A stretch of DNA of 64,000 nt. It comes from Lyophyllum atratum. Its lineage: Eukaryota > Basidiomycota > Agaricomycetes > Agaricales > Lyophyllaceae. Under the pieces are notes generated by a model that saw nothing but the letters and a program-made list of their open reading frames with translations, was not told where the DNA came from and did no database searches. Positions 1 to 11,883 of the stretch are shown in pieces (the stretch's first letter is position 1; every line of letters begins with the position of its first letter). Made by a program: the position numbers and the translations under genes. The stretch covers positions 868,001-932,000 of the forward strand of contig JACGCN010000001.1 of assembly GCA_014905825.1 (NCBI GenBank), written 5' to 3'.

Positions 1-71
1 CGATGGCGATTTGGAAGAAGATTTGGGTGTATATTTTGAGAATGAGATAAACACGTACATAAGAGCCTATA

Positions 72-2065
72 TTAGTGCTCGTTCCCTTTCGTCCGCTTAT
101 CCCTAGATGGAGCGCTGGAGCTTCGGGCAGGGAAGTCAACAGCGTAATATCCATGAGGGCTGAGGAGTGTTGCCAGTTTCTGATGGACCTCTACTTGATA
201 CTCTTCGAAAGGGAAAGTTTCACCGTCAACTGCCAGAGAGCCCTTCGGAAGAAGGGGTTTCACCCTATAAGCATGGGCCTTGACATAATGAAGCTATCCA
301 GTGTCAATGACGTTTCGTATACGCTCATCGGAAGCTTACATGGGGGTGCCAATAGCCCTCTCCTTTAGCTGCACCTCCAAGAGAGGATATTATTTCCGTG
401 CGAGAAGACTGATGGGACACGCTAAGTAAGAGATGTACCGATCAGTGGGGTCTGACACTTACCACGGGCTGTACCATAACGTCAATGAGACCGTCGTCTG
501 GCAGTGAAACTGGAAATGCCATGAAGTCTCTGAAGTCATGATAAGCATGAATCTAAATCCTCGAAATGGCCCATACCTGCCAACAAATGGTCCCTTTCCA
601 GCATAAACGTAGAGGATTGGCTCGTCATAGGTTGTCCACCCATCGGTGTCATCAGAAAAATCCGTCAGTGGTGCAAGTGCGGCAGTGGCGTCTTCAGGAA
701 CCGAAGAGGATCCCAGTTGGCTGGTACGTCGAGCTTGTATATCATTTGCCATCTTCACTTTATCACCTTCAGCCAGCTTATAGGAAAGCTGTACAGGGCA
801 TGGTTTGAACTGAATTACTTCAGTAGGCGGGGCATCGCTCAAGAACCTGTGAAATATCATGCAAATAATGCCTTACCTCCCCGTAATAACCCGACCATGA
901 AACGAGTGTCTCCCATCCAACGCAGATTTTCCGTTCCGATATCCAAATCCGCCATTAAACCAAGGGCCTGAGACATAAATGATATTGTGCGTTTGCCATT
1001 CTGAGTTAATGAGAAAACGTCGACTTTCATGTGCTTTCCTAGACCACGAAGAGGTGAGTGAGATGAATTTCAAGCGATAGCCAGAATACCCTTTATTACG
1101 TTCAACGCCGCTTCAGCAACATCGAACCCGTCCTAGAATAGTCACTCAAACTGAGTGGTATGCATTCCGTATGCAAAGTTGACCCTTACTTTATGACCTA
1201 AGAGATTAAGGGCTAATGCATTTCCCGACCCGGTAGGTATAGGGGCAATTGGTATGCTGAAGGCTTTCCTAGGATTTTCATGGTGAGCAAAGCCATTCAT
1301 AACCTCGTGAATGATGCCATCTCCGGAGACGGCGACAATGACATCATAATCTAAGCGAAGGTCTTTGGCAATATGGTATGCATGGCCGTTATGGGTTGTA
1401 TCTATGAAGAAACTTAGTGTTAGAAGATACCACGAATGAATCTCGATATCCACATACGTATAACGTCCAAGGAGCACTGTGCGGCACGGAATATCGGCTC
1501 AACTGTCTTAACGAAAACTGCAACGCCTTTCCGCTAAAAATGGGATCAGGATATTGAAAGTGAAGTATCGCAATAACAATGCTAATACGCACCACACCTC
1601 CAAAGGGGTTGACCAAAACTTTCAATCGCCTTTTTCTTTGGACGCCTGAATCTGTGGGTCAAATCAGGATTCTGAGGTGCTTCGAGACTGAAGAACAAAG
1701 AGCGCATTACCTTCGTACAGACTTGTCATAAGAGACTCCGCCCATCGCGCGACGACATTGTTGTCCAGTCCCTGCTGCTGCCCTTCAAGTCTCACTAGTG
1801 CAAGGGGATCCGTCTTCTTTTTCCGGCGAAGGTAGGCCACGTCCAGCACGCCATTATCAGGGTTAAAAGTGGTTCCAATAACTTGTCGGTAGACGATGTC
1901 AACGGGAAGTTTCGGCTCTGACAAACGAATGAATGATTTATATAACAGAGTGAATGTATGTTGCAAAGTACCAGCGAACTTGATTCCCAATGCGGTGTCC
2001 CCACGCTTGAACGTAATCAGTTTCCCCGAGTGTATTTCACGGATTGTGATCTCCTGCTGCGTCAT
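72..2065 (-). CDS. LCB4: Sphingoid long-chain base kinase (sphingosine kinase family, DAGK catalytic domain)
   Basis: The product phosphorylates sphingoid bases to their 1-phosphates using ATP, normally at membranes of the ER, Golgi or cell periphery. The spliced frame shows the DAG-kinase catalytic signature: KVLVNPFGG near 1600-1625, then a VSGDGIIHEVMNG motif and PIPTGSGNALAL near 1200-1340, which together form the nucleotide-binding site. After these come a QALGLMADLDIGTENLRWMG block (about 895-1000) and a KGPFVG-RDFMAFPVSLPDDG block (about 490-600). The last exon carries PLLPKGSLAVDGETFPFEE, typical of the C-terminus of yeast Lcb4/Lcb5-like enzymes. I count about seven exons, with exon 1 ending at 1711. 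The start at 2065 (MTQQEITIREIHSG) is chosen because the upstream in-frame extension is hydrophobic and unlike the family. It is divergent from the methyltransferase at 2475. No break was seen. Whether it is the Lcb4 or the Lcb5 equivalent cannot be told. Confidence 0.9.
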
Positions 2066-2474
2066 ATCCAGCGCAGCGGTCACTCTGAGACGCACAAGGA
2101 GCTGAAGGACTAATGAGAGAAGGATTAGCTGCGGACAAACAACGAGTCGAACAAGTTCAATCAATTTCGGGCCGCTGACCGGAATTTAGATAGCCTGTGA
2201 AAGTGCTGTAAGAATGACACGCTCTCGTAGTAGCCAGCATGTGGTCTGCTCGCAGCTGACGATATTCTTTGATAAATCCGCTCAAGCGCTCGAGAATATA
2301 GCAGACTTCTTACATGCAACACGCACATTTTTAGACTCGGAGCATCGGACAATCTGGTTTGCAAATGACGCCAACAGCCAGGTATAAATCAGCTCTTCTC
2401 ACAGCTCGCACAACCCCCTGTATATTCCAGAAACACCACCACCCGTCTCCTGCGTAAAGCTGTTAGACCACAGG
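2066..2474. promoter_or_regulatory. Shared 5' region between LCB4-like gene and methyltransferase
   Basis: This 409-base stretch separates two divergent start codons and must hold both promoters. No open frame that looks coding and no clear TATA element or named operator could be recognised by eye. Confidence 0.4.
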
Positions 2475-3498
2475 ATGTCTGTGCACACGATTGCTCAGAT
2501 CGGATTTGGTCAGGGAACAAATGAGCTCTACGACAGGTCAGTCAGCTGGTTCTTCCAAAAACATGCACTTCTCAAGTACTGCCACAGAGCACGGCCATCC
2601 TACCAACCGTTCGCCTTGTCATATATTCGCGATATCGTCAAGGGCACGTCTCCGATAAACATTGTTGAGTATGTAGCTGGATGTAAAACCCTCACTGGAA
2701 TCAGCTGTTATACCTTTCAGAATCGGCGCCGGGACTGGGATCTTCACTCGTGCCCTGCTGGCTCACCCAGTGTGGGCGTCTGCTGTAAACCAAATCAAGG
2801 CCATAGAGCCCAGTCCAGGGAATGCGGGAGGTGTTCTCTAGGACTGTCCAAGATAAACGAGTGACCATTGATGACGGCACATTTGAAAACACTGGGGTTG
2901 AAGATCAATGGGCGGACCTTGTTGTAATTGCACAGGTGAGTGCCCCTGACACCTACCTCCAGACGTGCCCCTCATCACTTCAAGGCTTTCCATTGGTGCC
3001 CCGATTACGATCGTGCCTGCGCTGAGTTTGCTCGAATTCTCAAACGAGAAGGAGCTATGGTCCTTATTTGGAACCTTGAGGATAGGTGAGCGGCCTATCA
3101 TATTTGCTAATGATGCAGTATTCACTCAGTGTTGTAGGGATCGAGCACGCTGGGTCGCCAGGTTACGCAACCGAATTGAAAGGCACGAAAATGACACTCC
3201 ACAGTTCCGTCTCAACCTGTGGCGTCAGGCTTTCGAGACGACTTCGTACAAGCAGTTTTTCCGATCACCAGTGGAGAAGGTCTGGCCATATAACCTGCCC
3301 GCGACGCTGGACATTGCAATTGATCGAGCCTCGAGTAAAAGCTATATCGCTGTGTTGCCCGACGCCGAAAGGAAAGAAGTTCGCGAGGATGTCAGGAACA
3401 TTGTTGAGAAGGGTGAAGACAGGGTGTGGATTGAAGAGGATAAGGGGATTTTCGAATATCCATACCAGGTTTTCGTTCTGGCTGCACACAAGGCGTAG
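2475..3498 (+). CDS. Class I SAM-dependent methyltransferase (type 11, UbiE/Tmt1-like)
   Basis: This small cytosolic-type methyltransferase is assembled from five exons. The N-terminus reads GFGQGTNELYDRARPSYQP, the YDxARPSYP motif of the trans-aconitate methyltransferase/Crg1 branch of fungal methyltransferases. Motif I for SAM binding follows as VEIGAGTGIFTRALL (about 2663-2735), then IKAIEPSPGM (motif II), VIAQAFHWCPDYDRA (motif IV region) and GAMVLIWNLED. Introns lie at about 2538-2589, 2668-2720, 2935-2980 and 3087-3137, all GT-AG. The start codon at 2475 opens the conserved N-terminal block directly. No signal peptide or membrane segment is visible, and the length of about 285 residues is normal for the group. 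The methyl acceptor cannot be told from the sequence; small carboxylic acids or lipids are methylated by relatives. The frame is intact. Confidence 0.85.
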
Positions 3499-4332
3499 AA
3501 ACTGTCGAGCAGGATCACAAAGCTCGAGAGTCGGCCCGGCGAGCAGAATATGAGGATAGTATTGGGGCCAATTTTATGATTCTCCTACTCCGTAAGACTG
3601 AATAAGATATCGATCAGGCCTTTCCAGTTCTGACTGCCCTGAAAATACATACGGCCTCATTTCAAGATGTGGCATTTGAGTAGACCACCTGAAGGAGAGC
3701 AGTTTGATATTGTCGGACTATCCTGGACTCAATCAAGTCTCTCCCACACTGAAACGTGAGAGGACGTTCTCGGTATGAGACTAGCTGGCATGCCGGTCCT
3801 TGAAAGCTGACGTCTGACAGTCAACAAAACTCTTCATTCAAATACTTAGTTGGAAGTTTGGCAGTCCGTCCCGTCCCATGATCCGGATTTTCTACTAATA
3901 CTATTCAACTTCGAGGTGCACAATGCCAATGCCAAGATCGATTGTGGGGGGGATAAGTTCTTGGTGTCTTGTTGGATCATGCACAAGATAGGACGAAGCA
4001 TGTCGCATTCCCTTCAGACCTGAAGGTTTAAAGCTTGAGCGCTTATCGAGCCTGCTTGAGCTTGCACTCGTCAGAAAGTGCGTACTTAGAACTTCATGTG
4101 CGTGATGTGACAAACGCGACCTGTGACCGCTTCGTTGAATGCACATGACATAAATTCAAGGTCCGCAACGACGCTTTCCTTCAAAAGACAAACGCGGCTC
4201 ATCCTTACCGGCCACAGCTTCCTCGTTCCCCCCCACCACCGCATCAGACTAGGTGAGCTCACTGGTATCATATCTCGAGTGCAATGCACTGACTCGTCTG
4301 ACAGCATCTCAACGCCTTCACTCTAAATTAAA
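3499..4332. other. Intergenic stretch, nothing recognised
   Basis: About 830 bases lie between the methyltransferase stop and the first H2B gene. Small open frames exist on both strands but none shows a family motif, a plausible start context or spliced continuity. The right part must contain the H2B promoter. Confidence 0.4.
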
Positions 4333-4922
4333 ATGGCACCCAAAGTCGGTATCTTCGTCTCCGAAGTATGAAATGTTCGGCTTACGCTTATAATAGCCCG
4401 CTTCCACTGCTGGAAAAGCCCCTGCATCCACCGCCTCCAAAGCACCGGCGAAAACAGAGGGCGTCAAAGCGGCCAAGAAGACGAGCAAAGCAGCAGCGCC
4501 GTCAGAAGGAGACAAGAAGAAGCGCCGCAAGACCCGAAAGGAAACATACAGCTCCTACATCTACAAAGGTATGCTGTGTGTGCTTTGCCTGCGGCTTAAT
4601 TTAATATTTGCAAATAGTGCTCAAGCAAGTGCACCCTGATACCGGTATCTCCAATAAGGCCATGGCTATCCTCAACTCCTTCGTCAACGATATCTTTGAA
4701 CGCATAGCCACTGAGGCCTCGAGTATGTACTGCCCTGATGACTGAATGTTTGCCTGGTGCTGATCAAACCGCGTAGAGCTTGCTGCGTATTCCAAAAAGT
4801 CTACCATCTCGTCCCGAGAAATTCAAACCAGCGTCCGTCTCATCCTCCCTGGAGAGCTCGCCAAACATGCCATCTCGGAAGGTACCAAGAGCGTTACCAA
4901 GTTCTCTGCTGGAGGCAAATGA
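4333..4922 (+). CDS. HTB1: Histone H2B, copy 1
   Basis: Core histone H2B pairs with H2A in the nucleosome. Four exons are clear: 4333-4344 (only M-A-P-K), 4397-4568, 4617-4722 and 4777-4922. The joined protein has a lysine/alanine/proline-rich tail, then [40 protein letters not shown] and the C-terminal helix ending in [15 protein letters not shown], with the ubiquitination-site lysine in EGTKSVTK. Splice sites are standard (donors GTCGGT, GTATGC, GTATGT). The frame is intact through all exons, unlike copy 2 at 15873. It is not paired with an H2A gene inside this window, although a divergent H2A-H2B pair is usual in fungi. S-phase-linked expression is expected from family knowledge, but no specific element was recognised upstream. 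Confidence 0.95.
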
Positions 4923-5206
4923 TGGGCACGACGTTTGGCGACCCACAGTTCTCCATCCCGACCACGAAGGTGTATGTATATATACGCTCCATTGTACTGT
5001 TATCGTTATTGTATTGTTTCTTTAAACCCTATATTATTATTTTGGCCTCCTTATGCGCTGCGAAAGTCTGGCGAGATTATATGTAGTGAGACACTTGGAA
5101 GCAACTTGGAAGAGTAAGACATCTCTGTGTGTGAATGTTATAATTACAAGGTGTTGCTTGCAATTCTCAAGTTTGGTTCCACCACAATTTCAGGTGTGAA
5201 ATAGCC

Positions 5207-8200
5207 ATGGCTACCTTTTCCCCGTCGCCTGCACCGCGGCGCTCGACACGGAATAGACCCACCGCTGCCTCTCCTCCAAGACGCATCAGAGTCACGGGCA
5301 ATATCAATAGCAGAACAGCATCTCGTCTTGCCACTCCAGCGCGACAGCCGGAGCGGATACGTCCAACCGACGATGCATCTGTCTTGTCAATGGATGTGGA
5401 CGAGGCAGGGTCGATCCTCAGCGAGAGGATAAATTTGAGGGTCGGAGGAGAGACCTTGTTTGCAAAGTCTGATCAACTGGCTGTTTCATTCTACGCGACT
5501 TTGCCATTGGAATTGAAGCAGGTGTTAAAGAATGCTGGTACGGTACATTATACTACACTATAACGCGTCAATTCCTCATTCCTGGCACTTTAGACTTCTT
5601 CAGAGAGGCATATACTGGAGGCATTGATACATTGACGGGCTTTACACTTGTGGCATCTGCGCAAACTTGTTTCGTCTGGCAACATGCTCAGGTATGACGT
5701 TCATTATCTTGTTCTTCCGTCTTCTCATCAGCTCGCGTACTACAGGCTGTGAAAGGCACACCAACCTGCTATATTTTCTCATGTCCTCAAGATCCAGACA
5801 GACGGCACCCCCCCTTCCACACACTCATCCCTTACACGTCTTCCCGCGAGCCAGGCTTAATCCTTCTATCTCAGGACGGCATAATTCACTACTGGGACAG
5901 TATTGGAATCGGTCTGGCAGGTGGTGACCACTATACAACCATGAAGTTGGACATATCCTTAGGCGAATCCGTCACCAACCTGGTCCGTTCAGACGTGAGG
6001 CATATTTCACCCATTCTGCTTTTGTTCCGGAGCCTTACTATCGGCAGCCTCAAACATACGTAGCCTCAACAACAACTGGTAAACTTTTCCGCCTGACGCT
6101 CGCTTTATCGGGGGGTAAACATCATCTTACATCGCACATTTTCGCCCGACCTTCACAATCTCTGTCTCTTTCTCGTTTGCTTCCTTCCATCTTTTCTTCT
6201 GCCTCCACCCCAAGTGTCACAGCGGGCCTTTCGAGAAACGTCAGTGCCCTGGCCTTCGGCGCTAGGACTCCGACTGGTGGAAAGGAGGTTTGGGCTCTTG
6301 TCGATACTCGGCTACAGAGGTGGTCCATGAGCCCTGAAGGCTGGGAAGAGTTGCTGTTGGAGGGTGACATCTCAGTTATTCTTTCGTCGGCTATCAGGAA
6401 GACTTTTGGGTCACGCGTAGACGACGATGATAAGCAAGTGGACCTCGAGCTGTTGGATTTGGCAGTAGATGAGTACGCGCGCACTCATCATTCCAGAATA
6501 AAACATTCTTACTCCGCATTATAGTGATAAGCTAGTCGTGTTACTTTCGTATGCTGGCGTCGAAGACGATTCCTCGATGGCTCTTGATGGGACAGCAGTT
6601 CGCCGAATATACGCATTGGCATATCTCTCCTTCTGGAACAACGTATTCAAAGTGTTGGCAGTGCGAAGTGTACCATACCAGAGTGTGAGCGATCTTGGCA
6701 GATCTCTTTCTCTTTCTCTCTCTCTGATAGGTGTTCACAGACTTCCAGCAGTGGCGCACCCATGCATCCCCGTATACAGTTGGCTCTAGATGGTGCTTTA
6801 ATTAGTGTCCAGTTTGGAGATGCTGTCGCCTTTTGTGCACGGGGTCCGTCTATCTGGTCACACATTGGCACCTGCTGACCGCTTGCCCCCTTTAGATGTG
6901 GACTACAGAGAACGCCTTGAACTCAAGTCTGCAACAGATAGGACTCTTGGGGTTGGCGTAAGTCGGGATGACGGTCCTTTGCTGGTGTTGACTGCCACTG
7001 CCATGCTGAAAGTAACGATCAACCTGGATAAAGTTCTTGCTTACGACTTTGAGTGAGTTCCTTCGGCATTACATGCCCTCATGCGAGCCAGTCTATAATA
7101 TTGAATGAAGGAATGGAGAAACCAAGCTTGTAAAATCAGCAATGACTCAAGCGATACTGTTCAGTGGCTTGCCAGAGGTGAGACTTGTTCCTCGTCTTTG
7201 TCTCCTCATCCTCATCAGTTTGGCTTGGTAGAACCCCCTTCAGTTCAGCTTCCCGCCTGATGTAGACGAGGAAAGTCTGATGCAAGGCGCGGAGCAACTC
7301 AGCCAGGCTGTTCTTGAATCAGGTATGTCACTCCATTCAGAGTGAACGTTACTAACTAAGAATTTCAAGACTCTGAGGTTGTGCAAAGGAATCACGACCT
7401 GGGTGCACAATTAACGGAGAGAAAGGAGAGACTGAGCTGGCTCATACGTTTCATCAATGACAATGCTGCCCTCACCAAGGTCAGTATTCCTCCTCTCGCC
7501 ACAAGTACATCTTCTGAAGAAATTCATCCTAGATGTCGCAACACAGCCGGCAAAAGCTTGCCACCGATGCTGAGAAGCTATTTGCTTGTTATCAACTCTG
7601 GATACGACACAATGATCTTCTGGCGTATGTGCTCCCATTTAACACCGAGGCCTAACGTCAATCATCTCTCGTAGTACCAATCCAACTCACAGTATTCTTA
7701 ACGATGCAGTTCATGCATACATGGCAGAAATTGGCCAGGGACATCATGAAGACATTATCCGAGCTTTCTTCCGCCTCCGGGTGGGAGACATTGGTCTACT
7801 AGTGAGGAAAGCTGGAGAGGCTGCCACTCAAACCGCTCGTTTGACCGGCCGGGATATGATAGAATTTTTGCCGGAGGCCAATCGTATTGTCCTGGTATGT
7901 GTCTTCTCAAGCTCTAACTTGCTAATAGACTGAAAGACGATGACAGACTGTTCTAAACTCAGCCTTTGACTATCGAGAGTATAATCTTGGAGTCTACGGC
8001 GTCGAACTCCCCATGATCAAGCCCTGGACTAGCAGACCGGCCATCATTGATGTCATATTGGGTCTTTATGACGCAACGACGAAAGCAGTTGACGCTCAAT
8101 CCCATGGAAAGGACGCAAATAAGAACTCAGAGCCCAACTCCCAGCTTCCGGACCTAGCTGCTACTCTGTTCGCTTGTATTCAAGAAAGGCTCGAGTGGCT

Positions 8201-9884
8201 GAGAAGGTATCTTTTGTCATTATTCTTGCGCGTGAGGATGTTAACAGCTCCTTTAGTCCCGTAGCCGCTTCTGAGCCAGGCGTTGAACGCGACCGTGATG
8301 AATTAACGGAAAAATTCGACATGCTTCGACCGGAAGTGCTGGAAACTCTGCGTAAGCTTGATGCACCGAATTCTTCATTTCCGCACATGACATTATTTGT
8401 CTGTAACAGGCAGAAATGGCCACGCTGGAGCTGCATTCTCTCTTGCAGAAAAATACCGTGACTTTAGTGGGCTAGTTGCACTTTGTCACAAAGAGATCAT
8501 GTTCCCGCCAGAGGACAATCCGCACTCTCTTAGGATACAGGCCTACATCGAAAGATTCAAAGATGAATTTACGACGGAGCTCTATCGGTGGTATATTCAA
8601 CATGGTACGCATCTAATAACCCACGATCTTCGTTTGCTCATGGTTTAAATGTGTTAGGGGAGCTGCGGATCCTGTTCGCTCACGATGATTCACATAGTGT
8701 GTATATGGATAGGTTTTTCGCAGAAAACCCCAACACCTCTATTTCTTGGATTCATGACCTCGGAAAGGCCAGATATGGTGCAGCTGCCACATCCCTTTTG
8801 GGGGAAGCTGAACAAGCTAGCAAACTCCAAGCGAAACATGTAAACATTCCCTACTATCTTTTGTGTCCCGCTTGAGTTAGCCCCTTCGTATAGCTCATGC
8901 TCAGTATCGGCAAGCTTTCACATCTTGCCCAGCTGCACGAAACCACTGCAACTTTGGACAACTCTGTTCTGGACTGTAAGCTTCTTTGCCTATTTGAAGC
9001 ACGATTTCTAAAGAGTTTCACAGCATTCCATGATGAACTGGACTTCGTCAGTGTGCATGAGACGCTCTTGCAGGAGCTCAGATCTGCGCTCGGAACGGTC
9101 CGTGGCCGCCAGTCGCTCGATAACCAAATTGACATCATTGTCAAAGCGACTGCATCGAGGTTATCTGACAAAAAAGCCCTTGCACATGTAAGGTCATCAC
9201 ATCGCCCATACAACCAGTATTGACTGTGTCGGTGTAGATTTTTAAAGATCTTGTTCGGGGACTGCTCCAAGGGCGGGCTCTCTCCATAGAAGACGCCGTG
9301 GATGTTTTAACACTCAAGGATAATACTTCCACTTTGGAAGACTTTGCAACGGCCTTACACCTGCTTGCTCGTAGCCAAGTAAGACAATTTCTAAGATCGC
9401 TTCAAGTGAAATTGACTTTTGCCTGCAGAATTTACCTCAAGCTCGACAAGCTTCGGCGTTCCGGACTGTTTGGCGACGGATATACATCCATGACGAGTCA
9501 GTAGAGCACTGTACAAGCAAAGGCTTTTTGGTTGACCTCCGCTCCATGTACAGATGGGATTCCATACGCAAAACAGCGAACATCTCGGATGCAGAGTTGA
9601 ACACCAGGTTTCGGAATACGGCCCTCTATTGCACCCTTTGTGCAGTCCTCCCCAGGGAGCATCAACCACAAGGCTATGAAACGCTTCCCGACGTTGCCCT
9701 CTTGACACCCTCCGGTTCTGAGATTGCCTCTCGTTGGCCAGGCCTTTCGCCAGAACAGATCGAAGCCCTGGTCCAAGACTACAACCTTGAATGCGATCAG
9801 CTCGGTGAGATGGACTTGAATGATGTGTATCATCGTGTACGGGAGTTGGCAGTGCATGATATCGTATGGCAGGCTGGAATATGA
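5207..9884 (+). CDS. NUP133: Nucleoporin Nup133 (Nup133/Nup155-type scaffold)
   Basis: This is a long multi-exon gene for a structural subunit of the Y-complex of the nuclear pore. The start at 5207 opens a disordered basic tail (PSPAPRRSTRNRPTAASPPRR). It is followed by the beta-propeller region typical of the Nup133/155 N-terminal domain: DFFREAYTGGIDTLTG, SAQTCFVWQHAQ, CFIFSCPQDPDR-like and PGLILLSQDGIIHYWDSIG (about 5600-5950), and RNVSALAFGARTPTGGKEVW (about 6230-6300). From about 7050 to the stop the product is alpha-helical with long leucine/glutamate-rich exons, ending in LGEMDLNDVYHRVRELAVHD. There are well over ten exons with introns of about 50-60 nt; one checked junction near 6469-6525 keeps frame. 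The stop at 9884 lies 77 bases from the converging COA8 stop. Assignment to Nup133 rather than Nup155 rests on overall order of blocks and length and is moderately sure. Confidence 0.72.
6706..6727 (+). repeat. Short CT-rich low-complexity tract in a NUP133 intron region
   Basis: A run of TCT/CT units sits just before the exon that follows position 6731. It probably acts as the polypyrimidine tract of that intron. Confidence 0.5.
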
Positions 9885-9961
9885 TTACACCGGGTATTCG
9901 TAGTTGTGCAGTGGTGCTTGTATGATGTGTCGTGGTGTGTACGGATGAGCTAGGCTCGCCA

Positions 9962-10546
9962 CTATTTTTTAAACGAGAAAAAATCGGATAGACAAGTCGC
10001 GAACTTTTGTAGTTCAATGCGTGCGCCGAGCTTGATGAGAACGATGTTGCGTCGTCTCCATTCCCTTGTGTATTCGTCCGTGCGCGTAGCTTCCTGCAGG
10101 TACCATTGCTTATAAAACTCGGATAGGGTTTTTTCCTTGTCTAACACGGTAGCCGCCGGTGGAAGGCCTGCGAGGACAGCTCGTTTTGCGGATTCGAAGC
10201 GTGTATTGCTCTGTCAAATCGTTATTTCTTCTTCCCTTCCAGATTAGAGAAGCGAACGCACATCGAACCAGAAGTGCTGGTGGAAATCATCAAGTTGCTG
10301 GCGCTGCAGCTTAAACTGAAGAGCAGACTCCTCTCTCTGCTTCTTTGACCCCGTTGAGAACTCCGTCAGCGAGTAGGGATGTCGGATGAGCGACGGAGGG
10401 GCCGGTGGAGGGGCGTCGCTATAGATGATGGGTCGCATGTGCGACACCGGGTCTGGTGGGGCGACAAGATTATTTGCTCGGGACGAGGCATGTATCAGAC
10501 GGCTGAATGACGCCAGGGAGGGAGATGAACGTATGGAGACAAGCAT
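9962..10546 (-). CDS. COA8: COA8/APOPT1-like mitochondrial cytochrome c oxidase assembly factor
   Basis: Two exons give about 170 residues. The start at 10546 (MLVSIRSSPSLASFSRLIHA) gives an arginine/serine-rich amphipathic presequence for mitochondrial import; an in-frame upstream ATG at 10603 is possible but less typical. The mature part shows HMRPIIYSDAPPPAPPSLIRHPYSLTEF-type sequence, then DDFHQHFWFD, and after an intron near 10203-10266 SNTRFESAKRAVLAGL, LSEFYKQWYLQ, EYTREWRRRNIVLIKLGARIEL. The order MRPIIY / LxxFYK / Y-x-R-x-WxxRN matches animal COA8 (APOPT1), which protects assembly of cytochrome c oxidase in the matrix. The gene is 135 bases downstream of another mitochondrial-looking gene on the same strand and converges on NUP133. 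The frame is intact. Confidence 0.82.
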
Positions 10547-10680
10547 CGCTGGGTTTCGACAAACAAATCTGACTTTGTATATAACATTTGTCCCCGTGTG
10601 CAAGACTGATGCTCTACATTAATTACATAGTGTACCCTCTATACGAGAATCTATTTGTAGGTCCATGCAGGCTCGGCAAT

Positions 10681-11595
10681 TCACGCGAACACCCTCCAGA
10701 AAGCAGCCTTCAACTCTTTTGGCCGAGGAATCCCAAGGTCGTCTGTGATGTCGTCCAAAATTCCACCTTCCTCTTGAGGCTTTGACGCTGAAGCTCTCGC
10801 GCTGTCGTTTTGAACCACAGCGTTTTCGTCGTGCAGATTATGCGAGGGACCGCCACTGAGGTGTGTGTCTGCTCCCGCAACGACGAGCAACTTGGGAAGA
10901 GGCTCCTCGGGAACAGGACTGATGGCTGGGAGCGATGAGTCCCAGAAGTCGGGGACGTAAGGCTACAGAACAAGAAAATTAGGATCCGTATCATGACTCG
11001 GAGTGCGGTAGAGGGCAGGATTGTCTTAACGCCTCGTTTGATCATGAATGAAATGAAGGCAACTTGATCTTCTTCAGAGAATCCGAGGGGAAGGATGCAA
11101 GAGGCGGCCTGCCAAATAGAGGAATGGTGACGCACAATTTGGATAGGTTGTTCAGGGACAGGTTGCCAGATATCGGGGATGTTGACATTCATCATACCTT
11201 CTGGGCCGGCGCGTGTCGGCTGGGATGCTGGAGGCACACCCGGAGCAACACCCTCATCCGTGGAAGCCGCTGCAGAAGTCGCCATCTCCCTCACAGTGGC
11301 GGGAAGAGGTGGTTCATGGGAAGCAATTGCCTGAATAGTCTTATGCCTTTCGTACTCTTGAATCTGGAGGATAAGGTTGGCCTTGTTCCCTTTTCTTTGT
11401 ACGCGAGGTCAGCAACAATTTACGTGGTGAAGCCAGGTGAACGTACGGAGATAGTCCGCGGTTTTTCAATTCCTTCCTAAGGCCAGCCACGCTCTCGTTT
11501 TCCCATGTGCGCGTGAGGAGCACTGAAGAAACAAACTTCCTTCGGGCGATAGGGGAAATAACGAGCGGAATGCGAGGAACAGCTGCGCGGAACAT
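10681..11595 (-). CDS. SAP-domain protein with mitochondrial presequence (AIM34-like?)
   Basis: Three exons encode about 230 residues. The start at 11595 gives MFRAAVPRIPLVISPIARRK, a basic amphipathic leader that looks like a mitochondrial import signal. A SAP motif follows: SVAGLRKELKNRGLSPKGNK then ANLILQIQEYERH; the intron at about 11400-11446 splits it after GLS. Behind it is a linker rich in Ala/Pro/Thr, an NIPDIWQPVP / IPYVPDFWDSS pair, and a C-terminal ILDDITDDLGIPRPKEL-AAFWRVF helix. SAP motifs usually bind DNA or RNA; yeast Aim34 is a mitochondrial SAP protein and is a possible relative, but this is inference. It lies in tandem upstream of COA8 and head-to-head with the gene starting near 11884. 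Confidence 0.65.
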
Positions 11596-11883
11596 GGCGG
11601 GAGGTCGAAAAAGCTGACACGTGCTGATTTGACAGAAATCCTCTACACCCAACACGTCCAACAACGAGCTCGTAGACAGCCGGCGTCAATCAAGTGGGGC
11701 CTGTGGACGTCCACGTTATCTTGCCATCTTGAAACTGATTGTGTTGCGATTAGCCCAGTTTCGGATATCTGCCTCGTGTTTTCATCGAGGCGCCTTGCCG
11801 AAGAACTCCAAACGAAAGCCTTTTCAAGGAATATGACTCTTGCTCCTGAACTTTCCTTATAATACTTAATCTATCGACTGCCA

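Noticed and set aside
9391..10017. 208-residue minus-strand open frame
   Set aside because: It lies opposite the last NUP133 exons, has no family motif and runs past the COA8 stop.
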